From NCBI GenBank assembly GCA_020650975.1, contig JAIPMN010004317.1:1-25517 (forward strand): a DNA stretch of 25,517 nt, given 5' to 3'. This document shows positions 11,301 to 21,083 of this stretch, piece by piece. The notes under the pieces were generated by a model. It ran no database searches and was not told where the DNA came from. It saw nothing but the letters and a program-made list of their open reading frames with translations. The translations under genes were made by a program, and so were the position numbers. Every line of letters starts with the position of its first letter. Position 1 is the first letter of the stretch. The DNA comes from Apostichopus californicus. Taxonomy: Eukaryota > Echinodermata > Holothuroidea > Aspidochirotida > Stichopodidae.

Positions 11301-14300
11301 TGCACATGCATGGTACAGTACTTACATTACAGTATCTGAGCAGCCCTGACTTTTGATGAGGATACACACATAATATAACACAGGCTCTACTAAATACAGT
11401 CTATATAGCATTGTCCTAAGTAGTACACTAAGTACAGGTCTTTATATGAGCAGCCCTGACTTTTGATGAGGATACACACATAATATTACACAGGCTACTG
11501 TATACTAAATACAGTACAGTATATAATATAGCCCTTGCCCTAAGTAGTACAGTATTATCAACGTTACTGTTGACTTATTTTGTTAAATTTCAACTTAAAG
11601 TAAACATAGGCGAGAAATTAGGTCATATTTAACTCATTCATCAGACACAATTTGAAATAACCATGGCGGACAGTGTAGACGAGCTTACAGGTACATACTT
11701 GCACATAAACAGGATTCTGATCAAGTTTTAACAAATTCTGTAAGATGAGACAGAACAGCGCCTTGAATAAAATGCTAGTTCGACTGCCCATGCAGTGCAT
11801 ACAATTCATCGGTGTAAATGACTTACTGTAGCAAGTTGTATGACTCATCACAAGCCAGACACGAAGCTAGCCGGGGGGGGGGGGAGGGGGGGAATCGGAT
11901 ACAAAGTAATTTTGCATTGAACTGTCTGTACAATTGAACTTCAGGGAATTTAAAATGTTGACTAAGAATCAAAAGGAATTGCTCCATGGCATTTTTCTGG
12001 AAATATTACTGGATTAGATTGTATAGTACATCAATAGAGTGCATAAGTACAGTACTTGTATGAAACGATAGACCTCAGACTTAAATGTGTCTAGACCAGT
12101 GTCGTGTGTATGTAACTTTTAGGTACAGTATATACACTACAGTACATATAGCACAGCATTTCCAAACTGTTACTGTAAAGGCCAATCGAACTAATATCCC
12201 ACTCTCATATCAATCTACCAATTTATTTTCATATTTACTAATACAAGGTACAGTGTCAACACCGTTAAGGGGGGAGAGGGGGGAGAGGGGGGAAGGGTGA
12301 TGGTGGTGGGGGAACAAAATTGATCTTTGTAACCAATCTGTACATCTCAACACTTAAGGATGCCCATGCTACTACAAAACATGGCAACAAATGGAAACAG
12401 TACAGTGCACTGTTGTAGAAAATAAAAGATTAGAAACTTATACACATATATTCTGCTTTTAATACCATACATATATGTTGAGATATCCCATGGGCTCTAT
12501 ATAGGTCTATACAAAGATGTCCCAAAAAGCACATCTCATGGTTTTCATCGCTGTGAGGATCCGATGGCAGCATTCATAGGGTTATGGGTTTGAAAAAACC
12601 ATAAGACTTTCATATAAAAGCTAAAATTTCTGCAGAAAAATACTAACCACCTTCAACAATTAAAATGTGTCCCTCGAAAGTGTCGACACTACCGTACCTT
12701 TTAAATAAACTCTACTTCAAATGAAACCCTTGAGGTGTTAAGCAAATGTGTTGAGAGAATAACTTCAGTGAATGAATTTGTACTCATGGAAATTTCACAA
12801 AATGGCAAAAAATAATTATTTATGCTACACCCACAAAATTACAGATGCGTTGAATATTGACCTTCTTAATGGCCAACAGCAGCTTGCTTTTGTGATACAA
12901 ACTCAGTCTTTGGGAAATAGGTTTTTGTTTGTTATTGCTGATTGTTCTGTAGGCACACAGTACAATGACTAAAACCTCGTTTTGATTCTAGATAATGGTT
13001 TGCGTCACACTGCATTATACACAATTTAAAGCGAGTCCTGTGTGATTGGAATCTCAGAGATAAAGAACTTTGGTAAACAGAAGTGTAAACATCTAGATAA
13101 AGATGCCCATTGCTGTACTTATCAGTTTGGGTATATATTGCACCATGACCAAGTTGAACAGTTACAGTACATGCTTTATACATAAAACGTAGCACGATTG
13201 ATTTGCTTGGTACAGCCATTCGCTGCGACGGATGGTTACAAATATATGTATATATGTATGTATATATATATATATCTAAATAAATATGATCATGCACTGA
13301 AGAAGAGCTAGTTTTGCTCGAAAGCTCTGCAAAAACCAAACATTGGCTGTTTTACTTCCAATCACTTACATAATTTAATTATTGTATCTCACTCGAGATC
13401 CAGCCTTTCTGTAAATGCAGCATAATTGTTTTTCCGTTATTCTTATACACTCCAGACCAGGGTTGAATTTGAGACTGCAGTTGGTAAATATCTCAACTGC
13501 CTGGTTTATAGAGCAGTTTGACATTTCAAACAGCTATACATAGGTTCTATTACTCATACTGTACATGAATGAATCATTCATGAGGCGATCCACTTACACA
13601 GCTTGCTTTAATTGTAGAGCACCAAACCCATTTTTGTATTACAAAGACTATATGAATTCTTTAAATTTGTTGATATTCTTAAAATTGGAACTTTAATCTT
13701 TCATCCACAGTTTTGGAAAATAATATTTCTACAAAAGGTGTTGCATTTTGATGAAATTCTAAATATAGAGAACATTGACAGAGCTACGGGAACATTCCAA
13801 AATGAAGCAGAGTCTGTCGAAGGGTAATCAACAAGAAGATAATAACTGCCTACAGTAGTAAAAAAAAAACATCTAGAGAGCATCAACTGTGATGGCATCA
13901 CATGTATGGCATCACATGACCCTCTGAGGTCCGATCCCTGCCAAAAACCAAGATGAATCATAATAGGCAAGACTTAATCAACAATACTGTATCTCAGTCT
14001 GGGGCAAGATATATATTGAGACAGGGTATTCAACTAACTGTGGAATATTTTCTCTTCAATACAAGTAACTGTGTTAGATTGTCTGCCCATTAAATGTTCC
14101 TAATATCCCTTCTGGTGAATCCATCACTGCAAACTACCCACTTTCCCTACCCTCTTTGATACAAGTTACTGTGTTAGATTGTCTTCCCATTAAATGTCCC
14201 TAATATCCCTTCTGGTGAATCCATCACTGCAAACTACCCACTTTCCCTACCCACTTTGATACAAGTTACTGTGTTCGATTGTCTGTCCATTAAATGTCCC

Positions 14301-17300
14301 TAATATCCCTTCTGGTGAATCCATCACTGCAAACTACCCACTTTCCCTAGTCCCTACCCTCTTTGATACAAGTTACTGAGTCAGATTGCCTGCCCATTAA
14401 ATGTCCCTTATATCCCTTTTGGTGAATCCATCACTGCAAACTATCCACTTACCCTCCAGTAACTCCACCTGCTGATGAACCAGTAGCTGATCGATCTGTG
14501 TTAGGTACTCCAGACCAGGGGGGCAGTTTGCAGGTGGCTGTTGGCCTGCTGGTAGTACTCCCGGTAGGCCAGGGGGTACGGGAGGACCTCCTGGTGCCTG
14601 TGGTGGTGGATAACCCTGCTGAGGGGGAGGGTAACCTCCTTGTGGTGGCGGGTACCCTGCATCCTGGGGTGGAGGGTAACCAGCCTGGGGTGGTGGGTAG
14701 CCACCTGGTTGCTGTTGTAATGGTTCTGATATGGGCAAATAGGAAAAACAATGTTAGTTCAAATGAATTATCAATCATGTACTGTAAAGCTGACTTTTTG
14801 TTGTTCTTTACTTTGTGTTTGTAGTACACTATAAATAACTGTTTAGAAACCTTTGTAGTGTTCCTACAGTCAGTGGTAGTTAAGGAGAACATACCACCAC
14901 AGTGAATTGCAAAGAAAATTTAACGCTGTCAAAACTGAGCACATTCTGTGGTCAAGGTTAATACAGCATCAAAAGAGAGCAGCTAGAGCAGTTATGATAA
15001 ATTCACCCCAGGGCAAACATAATACAGTGGAAACTTCAGTTTGTTTACCATGTGGCAACTTTAGAAATATAGAAGTGTGGCAGACCACGGTAACTGACGT
15101 CCAACACTCTCAACAAAAGTACTATTGTTGTGAGGCGACAGGTTGTATTGATTAAAAGTGGATCCACATACAGTACCAAGTATGCAGTTCGACCAACCAA
15201 TGTCTTTTGCATTATGTTGTTTTTACGATCCAAGGCAACCCACACACATACAGTACACATACTATATGTACACACATAATGTGCATACTATCAATGTCAT
15301 CAATGCCATCAGCAAGGAATCAAGAAACATCCTAATTATATAACAATTTAAAAGACTTTAATGTTCCTGTCCCTGCATGGAAAATCCTTAAGCAGTAGTC
15401 TGTCTTGTGACAATTACTAAAAAGATTATGTAGGCCAGGAAAGTGTGGTATGGATAAAATTAACTAAGTGCACAATTCTAGAGCAGTAGCCTAGTGAGCA
15501 ACCCAGTTTGTTAAACAATGTCCATTAAATTGCAAACGATTTCACAATACATAATAATACCGTGTAGAAATGACTAATGCCACACAGCAAACACAAATGC
15601 CTATGAACCATAGCAACTGTTGACACATACATTACGTCAATAAAATCTTTCCACATCACTGTGTTTGAAAGGACATGTGACGCAAACGAGAGACAAGTTT
15701 TCTACCGTTTCAAACTGAATCACATTGTTTGAATAGATCTGTACGGTACTTCTGGATAGCCAGGATGCATTGTTCTCTGACCAGGATACTTCACGTATGT
15801 CTGTATGGATATAGCCTCACCTGCCATACTGTATGTATGTAACAGCATATCATGTGATGGTGAACCACCAATGAACCCCTCACTGAATAAGTAGTGTATA
15901 TCATAAATATAGAACTCATTGTCCCAGACCAATTTTGCCTAGTGTCACAGTATATATATACAGTAGATATACTAGAATGCACAGCTGCACAATTGGATTC
16001 CTTTATCTTGTCTTTCTTTTTTTTGTAGGCAAATTTAAAAAAATATAAGAAACACACTGACAATACTATGACACTATATACAGTATGTATGTACAGTACT
16101 GTATGTCTGTGTATTTAGATGTGTGTGTATATATCTACACACAGATAAACTTGCAATTTGCTTGACAACGAAACACCGACTATTAAACGAACATTATTTT
16201 GTGTAATGCACAATCAACATGCGACTAGTGCCACACTGATGCAATTGTTTTTTAAATTAACATAAAATAAAATAATACAACAAAGATTTTTATGTAAGCA
16301 TTGCTATGCAGTTCATGTAGCAGCAGGGTTTATGATACACACCCTCAGTTTCCATATTTGAATACTGTACTGTACTGCAGTGTACATATGTATGCAGTGT
16401 ACATATACTGCACTTGTGTTACAACAAATAGACATTTGAACTGTAACACACTGTAAGATGGTGTCAATTCTACACACCACTGCAGTTGCATGAATCACTG
16501 TACAATTTCACTAACTTTAGTGTGTGACATTAGTACAGGAGGTCTGATGGAATATGAGGGTTAAGCAATACCAGTTGGTGAAATATTGTATCATATTAAC
16601 ATGTATCAACAGCTTAACATGTATCAATAGCTTAACATGTATCAACAGCTTCGGGGTTCTGAGATGAGGAATTTCTGGTTTCTCTTCAAAGTTTTTCAGT
16701 TGAGAAATTTATGTAAATCATAACATATATGCACACTAGTATATAGTACATTGTCAATGATACCTTCTTTCGTTGCCCAAAACTTAATGGAAACATAAAA
16801 TTTTGTTTAACATGTACAGTAGCCATCCGTTTAAGTTATTCATATTAAAATGTATCAATATCAATATTAATATGTTAATGTATCAATATCAATATACATG
16901 TTAATGTAATAACAACACATAGAGTCAGTGAATAATTTAATATCCATTATCCCGTACCCTATCGCAAAATCCCATGTAAAAATGAGTACATTGCTATTCA
17001 ATTGCAAAGATATATATATGGCAGTTTTTGTAAACAGGAACCATGAAGCATTTTATAAGAGGAAAAAGTTCAGAGCTATCAAAACAGCTGTGCTTCAATT
17101 TGGACACTAAATTCTATGTTGACATAATGACATAGCAGTTTACTATAGGCTTTTGAGAGCAGCACAATAACATACAGTACTGTAGGGCTGACAACAACCA
17201 CTACAATTACTGTGCGTACAGGGCTTGTATTAAAGGCATTGAAATCATGTCCCTCCTTTGATTGAATGCTGTTAACTGATTGACCACATGTGTGTTTAAG

Positions 17301-20300
17301 TTCTTAATATCCAATGGTAGAAAATTGCAAGAAATTTGCCTTGTTTGATTAGTAAGTACTAACTATAAACGTCAGACGCTTTTAAGAGCCAGTTAATAGC
17401 CCAAATTATTTCGAGGTTATAAATTTTCATGGTAATAAATTTAATAGTATTTACTGTACGACAGTGAAAAACAAAGTCCTAACACAGGTACATTATCTGT
17501 GTCAACATGCATCATTAGTTGTTCCACATATTAAAACTACTGTACCTTTTGCTTGAGCGAAACAGAGTTATCGTACGTTTATAATTTTCAAGCAGTGTTT
17601 TATAGTAAGTGTGTTAGTTTAGCCACCATATATGACAACAAAATAAAAGGCTGGAGGTACTCGCCAAGGGCCTCTTTTACCGTAGTATATCAACCCCCAA
17701 ATAGTTTATTAAAACAAATTGTATTTGCAGTTCCAGCTGCTTTATTAGATCTTTGTTTAGCCCGAATATACATTCAATTTCATGAAGTTAAAAGCAAATT
17801 GAAAGAAAGTTAGTTTCTTTATCGATGAAGGATTACAGTTGCATTAAAGAGAAAGCGCTGCACACAATGGTTTCTTGTTTTTCTTTAAGTTGATGAATAA
17901 GGGCAGCATGGAAAGAAAGACAAAACCATAAACGAAGCTACTGTACTAGATAGACAATAATGAAGGCGAGATCTACTTTCTGTTCATGTAGCAAGGCTTG
18001 GGGGGGGGGAGGTGGGGATGGGGGGTACCATGAGTCCATTACATACAGCAGAGAACATGACTGTTTTCTGTGTGTGTAAATATTGAAGAAGAGACCACTA
18101 AGTAAGTCACTACATATGTCAAAAGTTTCATGTTAAACCAACTATTCTAAGTGCAATCAGTTTTGTTCTTTTTCTTAAACCAGTCCTATCGGACGGTACT
18201 CCCATCGGTGAAACTTTGGATGCTCGTGAGCACTTTCACATGATTTTATAACTTTTTAGGTTTTCGTATTTTATTATATATCTACAGTGTTAAGAAACAT
18301 CATTCAAATTAGTTCCCCTAAAAAGCCATCAGGCAGAAACGAACCACCGGTCAGGAAGGAAGGCACGACTCGGTAGCGTCCGCAGCCTAGCCCCTCACGG
18401 TCCGACGGACCACAAACCCCCGGACCACAGAGAGACCCGAAAACACACCAGTAAGTATCGTTGCTCGTTAATCCCCAAACCAGTTAGTTTTGGGGGTTCA
18501 ATGTTACAAACAGGAATAGTTTTTTAGTTTTACTTTACTGTACTATGTACTGTATCGTACGAATTTGTGATGATGCACAATGATTAAACATAGCTAGGAC
18601 TGAATGTTGCACTGCAGAACAAGCGTATTACTGACAAGCAAACGCATGAATCTAACCGGAGCAGGTTCTTGCCACTTTTTAACACAGCACAGTGCTGCTG
18701 TAGCATTGTGAGAACATGTATACTCTTGCGATATTTGCTGACAAACTGCTTTAGTGTTGTCTTTAACAGGTTAGGCTATTTTTGAAAGCATGTGTAGTGC
18801 TAGTTTGTAGTCGAATAATGGCAACTTAGGTTTTGAGCGCAATTAATCAAACTTCCAAAGTGTAATCGCGACTTCTGGAGATTAATCGATGACAACTATC
18901 AGCACTAGTCTGTACACACCATCCACATACACAATGCAGTGGAAGGTGAAAATTAGGCACACAGTGCGGTTGTTTAATACCATTTTGCAAAACTGCAGTA
19001 AAACAAACAACTTCAGCATATATGATATTGCTCAGGTAGCCTCGATACATTATCTAAGTTTTTATGCATTTTATGTGAAAATTCTTCAAAGCCATCGAGT
19101 AGATTTGGGTGTCTGTATTCGATGACGCTTTGCGCACCGTCACAAAACAAAAGTAAATAATTTTTACACGAACATAAAATAGTTTTCAGGAAGAAGAAAG
19201 CAACTTCAAGAAAGCAGGATTTAGGATCAGTGTCGTTATGAGTTGATATAAAAAGGAAACCTTAGCAAAAGAATTTGGGATTACAAAGTGAACATAGAAT
19301 TACTATCATGAAGTACAAAGAGACTACTGCGGCATGCACAGGCAATAGGAAATGATTACCTTTCTCAGGCTCTAAGTCGTAAAAGAAGGGGAGGAAGGGA
19401 GGAAGAGTAAACGTTACATGCCAAAAATGCAAACACAGGACAAAATGAATAAGACACAACATATTGTAAGTATAAAAAGTTCTACTCTACATGAATAACT
19501 AATCTAGTACCTACAGTACTGGACAAAAATAGAGCCTGAATTTTGGTTAACGATTTATGGCAATATTTTGTAATATCTGACACTATGAACACTGTTAAAA
19601 TTATATCTTGATTGAGGCAGTCACATAATTATTGCAGGACACATATAAATTACTTTTAATTCTGATTTGATTTCTATAAAAATTTGCACAGTAAATCCAA
19701 GATTTTGCTGTTATCACTTCGTACTGTACATTACTACAGTAACACAGATTTCTAGATATTGAACAATATTTGTCAACTGTACTGTAATTTCTCAGTTTGT
19801 AATTTATACTTTGTACATATATCATGTACAGTAGGCTTGGGTAAGTATAACCTACTGTAGGTTACTAGACCCTCACTTGGATTAGAGTCTCCTACAAGTG
19901 GAATGGAGTACTATTGACTCCCGCTCAGTTGAGGGTATGAAATATGCCAAAATGTTTTAATACCAAATTTATGAAAACTAGTTTACATGTCACTTACAAT
20001 TTTTAAAACAAACCACTTCAAATTTTAAAGTAGACAGATATTTGGCTGAAGTAATGGTATCTGATCAATATATTTATCACAGAATTTTTTCCACAAGGTA
20101 CAAACCCTCCAAAAAGTCAATACTTAAATTCAAAGTTTCTTGGCGATGTTGGGCAAACTAAGACTGGGGGCAACACTGAAGACTTTCATTCTCCAGTGGT
20201 CTATATACGTATGAGCATATCTGCATCCATGTTATTATAGCTTTTACAGCTAAGCTCTTTGTAACAAATTTATACGCTTCAATCTGTCACATGGCAGTTT

Positions 20301-21083
20301 AAGTTACTGTACAGGGAAACCTTAACTACAACACCTACGGTACCTAGTAGCCAAACAAGGACAAATACCTTGAACAGTAAAGCTTTGTAATGTTGTTTCA
20401 AATATATGCTTGCTGTTGACAAGTGCTAACAGCAAAGCTTTTGGTACTTGTAAGCGGAACTAAAGATAATGTAAGCGTGCTGTGATGCACTTAAGGTGCA
20501 CAGCTTTAACAAGACCTATATACAGCAAATGCGTACTCTGGAACCATTGCAGACCAGCACTGGTATTGCATATGTCCTACTAACAGCTAACAATGGGGCT
20601 CTACCCAACGTCAACAGAGGGCACTGTCTTATCGGTGTTTTCTTCTTACCTGAACCTTGATGCAAGATGCAGTCTAAGATTGCAGATCTTAACGGCAAGG
20701 CTATTGTGAGCTGAGCAATAGAAGTATTCAATTTTTTTGTTGTAATTATTGAAGAATGTATCTTTTGAAACATGTTTTTGACGTTTCACATCATGATCAG
20801 TGTTTTAAACACCTTAACTTGTGATTTCTGAAGCATGTTTTTCGTTCAGCGAAATGGCACGAGTGGAAACATGAACTAAAGTCAATGACCCAGCTCATCA
20901 GTATGCGAATTCATCAGGCATGTTTGAGGTTTGCGAAAGCATGCACAAGATCTTGTTACTTAAATTCAGAGTACAGATCACGCACATTAGGGCTGATCAT
21001 TGACAGTACCCTCTGTTGAAACACTGAAGACCCCATTTCTACTTAATAAAACAAGCATGTTAGTGATGGCTCCTACCTGACAT
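2238..21083 (-). CDS. Phospholipid scramblase (PLSCR family), spliced, 3'-partial
   Basis: Joined minus-strand segments 21083-21077, 14725-14453, 6545-6468, 4620-4491, 3527-3353 and 2399-2238 give 275 in-frame residues. Family knowledge: PLSCRs are palmitoylated, Ca2+-responsive, single-helix membrane proteins linked to bilayer phospholipid mixing, with some nuclear roles. Seen here: five YPPPQ repeats (residues 12-45); the scramblase-domain start [16 protein letters not shown] (69-84); TGFE (from 96); the cysteine-rich stretch [10 protein letters not shown] (121-130); RPLRC (152-156) followed by CWFPCC (159-164), where PLSCR1 has a palmitoylated [16 protein letters not shown] (232-241), matching the PLSCR1 non-classical nuclear-import segment at all but two positions; [12 protein letters not shown] (248-259), the Ca2+-binding loop; and [12 protein letters not shown] (264-275), the start of the C-terminal helix. 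The final DFMFFE-like piece is missing and presumed left of base 1. The family is certain. The paralogue number is not assignable, so no symbol is given. The start exon is the least certain part. Confidence 0.93.
2400..3352 (-). other. Scramblase intron between the 3353-3527 and 2238-2399 exons
   Basis: 953 bp with GT..AG ends. It has a purine-rich, G-run-rich stretch on the plus strand (about 2930-2985) that could form a G-quadruplex on the non-template strand, and a short AATC tetranucleotide run near 2818-2833. Open frames here are chance products of low-complexity DNA. Confidence 0.85.
3353..3527 (-). CDS. Scramblase exon: CLQKLEV to CGDVEFD
   Basis: 175 bp. The acceptor used is the TAG at 3530-3528. 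Only this site restores FPCCLQKLEV across the junction, matching the family CPCCLQ. The stronger-looking CAG ten bases further on (3520-3518) would create TGA at the junction. The exon encodes [38 protein letters not shown] and CGDVEFD, and ends before the donor GTAAGG (3352-3347) in phase 0. Confidence 0.95.
3828..3872. repeat. Dispersed repeat, copy 1
   Basis: About 40 bp reading AACGAGGTGCTAAGGTTG and then GGAGACAGGTAAGCGAGGA. Near-identical text recurs in the same orientation at 5288-5332 in the next intron. It may be a fragment of a mobile element. Confidence 0.75.
3975..4285. repeat. Tandem repeat, ~72-bp unit, 4-5 diverged copies
   Basis: Copies begin at CAGTGGGTGG (3975), CAGTGGGTGGC (4037), CAGTGGGTGTAT (4109) and CAGTAGGTGGATCC (4187). 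A final partial copy near 4262 reads GGGTGGATCCAGCAGG. Each continues with GGGATCA and TAATTCTGAATAAT-like text. Spacings are 62, 72 and 78 bp. The first copy lacks the CCAGCAGGG segment. Confidence 0.85.
4491..4620 (-). CDS. Scramblase exon: cysteine-rich segment and palmitoylation region
   Basis: 130 bp, acceptor GTGTCTAG (ending at 4621), donor GTAACT (4490-4485). Its first two bases complete an Asp codon with the preceding exon. It encodes [20 protein letters not shown], then [16 protein letters not shown] and TSCWFP, and ends two bases into a Cys codon. The [10 protein letters not shown] run is close to vertebrate PLSCRs ([11 protein letters not shown]). The downstream cysteine cluster, completed by the next exon, reads CWFPCC rather than CCCPCC. 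Confidence 0.95.
4621..6467 (-). other. Scramblase intron, no gene seen
   Basis: 1847 bp with GT..AG ends, AT-rich. It holds one copy of the dispersed repeat and a few TACAGTA/TACTGTA motifs. The small open frames at 4760-5050 and 5603-5827 show no recognisable domain and have no intron-exon logic. Confidence 0.85.
5288..5332. repeat. Dispersed repeat, copy 2
   Basis: Reads AACGAGGGTGCTAAGGTTG and then GGGGAGACAGGTAAGCGAGG, matching 3828-3872 with only small differences and in the same orientation. The sequence around it is otherwise unrelated. Confidence 0.75.
6468..6545 (-). CDS. Scramblase exon encoding [19 protein letters not shown]
   Basis: This 78-bp exon lies between the acceptor CCTTCCAG (ending at 6546) and the donor GTAAAT (6467-6462), phase 1 on both sides, so it could be skipped without a frameshift. 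It encodes [19 protein letters not shown] and VYFAAE, a well-conserved stretch of the PLSCR beta-barrel-like domain. It is isolated between introns of about 1.8 and 7.9 kb. Confidence 0.94.
6972..7082. repeat. TTAA-flanked short repeat unit
   Basis: Two similar segments, TATATACTCGATCTTAGCAC (7000-7019) and TATATACTCGAGCTCAGCAC (7042-7061), lie between TTAACCGCG on the left and CGGGTTAA on the right. TTAA-CC ends recall piggyBac-type miniature elements. The terminal match is only a few bases, so the class is a guess. The block is richer in CpG than its surroundings. Confidence 0.35.
8310..8344 (+). repeat. Poly-G tract, G-quadruplex potential
   Basis: Four or more runs of five to ten G separated by AAT, A, T and A. 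The run pattern meets the usual G-quadruplex rule on the plus strand, which is the non-template-like strand for a minus-strand transcript's C-rich RNA. Confidence 0.8.
11338..11560. repeat. Tandem duplication, 110-bp period
   Basis: GAGCAGCCCTGACTTTTGAT followed by GAGGATACACACATAATAT occurs at 11338 and again at 11448. Both copies run on through ACACAGGCT, CTAAATACAG and CCTAAGTAGTAC. The second copy carries small insertions, several of them TACAGTA-type. Confidence 0.9.
11873..11892 (+). repeat. Poly-G tract
   Basis: A twenty-base run of G with a single A, directly after AGCTAGCC. Confidence 0.8.
12269..12312 (+). repeat. G-rich tandem tract (GAGGGGGG units)
   Basis: Short GGGGGGAGA units repeat, followed by GGAAGGGTGATGGTGGTGGGGG. 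This is simple-sequence expansion with G-quadruplex potential. Confidence 0.8.
13238..13276. repeat. TA/TG microsatellite
   Basis: An alternating purine-pyrimidine run of ATATATGTATATATGTATG followed by (TA)n. It shows no gene-like context. Confidence 0.8.
13297..13330 (+). other. CTGAAGAAG-stem-CGAAA hairpin motif
   Basis: CTGAAGAAGAGC, a 7-base loop, GCTC, then GAAAGCTC. The same order (GAAGAAG, short stem-loop, YGAAA) occurs in both arms of the palindrome at 586-713. The layout resembles mobile-element ends or a degraded small ribozyme, but the identity is not established. Confidence 0.45.
14061..14453. repeat. 100-bp tandem repeat, ~4 copies, ending at a splice donor
   Basis: Copies start at ACAAGTAACTGTGTTAG (14061), ACAAGTTACTGTGTTAG (14161), ACAAGTTACTGTGTTCG (14261) and ACAAGTTACTGAGTCAG (14368). 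The last interval carries a 7-bp insertion. All copies share CCATTAAATGT, CTTCTGGTGAATCCATCAC (with one change in the last copy) and GCAAACTAYCCACTT. The rightmost copy ends inside the splice donor of the proline-rich exon. Confidence 0.95.
14453..14725 (-). CDS. Scramblase exon: proline-rich N-terminus and domain start
   Basis: The 273-bp exon begins after the acceptor CCATATCAG (ending at 14726) and ends before the perfect donor GTAAGT (14452-14447). Phase is 1 at both ends. It encodes [13 protein letters not shown] and further YPPPQ repeats spaced 7-8 residues apart, a Pro/Gly/Gln linker, then [19 protein letters not shown] and VELLE, the conserved opening of the scramblase domain. Pro-rich tails in this family bind SH3/WW-type partners; binding here is inferred. 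The other frames of this exon are also open because the DNA is low in complexity, but they show no family resemblance. Confidence 0.95.
16596..16650. repeat. 18-bp tandem repeat, 3 copies
   Basis: TTAACATGTATCAACAGC is repeated at 16596, 16614 and 16632 with one base changed in the middle copy. Related TGTATCAATATCAATAT text follows near 16851-16900. Confidence 0.9.
18000..18026 (+). repeat. Poly-G tract
   Basis: Runs of ten, four and six G separated by AGGT- and AT-type breaks. Confidence 0.8.
18305..18450 (+). other. GC-rich island, possible first exon of an opposite-strand transcript
   Basis: Roughly 18340-18430 is GC- and CpG-rich (CGACTCGGTAGCGTCCGCAG; GGTCCGACGGACC at 18399-18411) inside a very AT-rich intron. 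A perfect plus-strand donor, GTAAGT, starts at 18451, and a TATA-like TATTATATA lies at 18272-18280. That is the order of a promoter, first exon and splice site on the plus strand. No ATG opens a reading frame in it and no downstream exon was found. It could equally be a mobile-element fragment. Confidence 0.25.
18470..18498. repeat. Short inverted repeat
   Basis: AATCCCCAAAC and GTTTTGGGGGTT flank CAGTTA, giving a hairpin with one bulged base directly after the donor at 18451. No terminator or RNA gene role is claimed. Confidence 0.5.

Larger units (their letters stand above)
6546..14452 (-). other. Large scramblase intron (~7.9 kb), repeats only
   Basis: Bounded by the donor GTAAGT at 14452 and the acceptor CAG at 6546. 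It holds poly-G tracts (8310-8344, 11873-11892, 12269-12312), a poly-C tract near 11140-11153, a 110-bp duplication, a TA/TG microsatellite (about 13238-13276), the 100-bp tandem repeat at its 5' end, and about 33 TACAGTA/TACTGTA motifs. No open frame in it resembles a protein I recognise. Confidence 0.85.
14726..21076 (-). other. Large scramblase intron (~6.4 kb), no coding exon supported
   Basis: This lies between the ATG exon and the proline-rich exon. It is very AT-rich, with dense TACAGTA/TACTGTA motifs, an 18-bp triple repeat (16596-16650), a poly-G tract (18000-18026) and one GC-rich island (about 18340-18450). The boundary at 21076 depends on the predicted start exon. Confidence 0.6.

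Noticed and set aside
12932-13339. 135-codon minus-strand open frame
   Set aside because: It runs through the TA/TG microsatellite, giving an Ile-Tyr-Thr run, and has no recognisable family. It is treated as a chance frame.
14449-14892. 147-codon minus-strand frame and 108-codon plus-strand frame over the proline-rich exon
   Set aside because: They are shadows of the scramblase exon in other frames, open because the CCACC/GGTGG repeats lack stops. Only the frame continuing into [12 protein letters not shown] matches the family and both splice sites.
20645-20720. Possible extra exon ending in a CAG|GTAAGA donor at 20650 (minus strand)
   Set aside because: Using it between the ATG exon and the proline-rich exon shifts the frame (enters in phase 1, leaves in phase 2). 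An untranslated alternative first exon is possible but unsupported.
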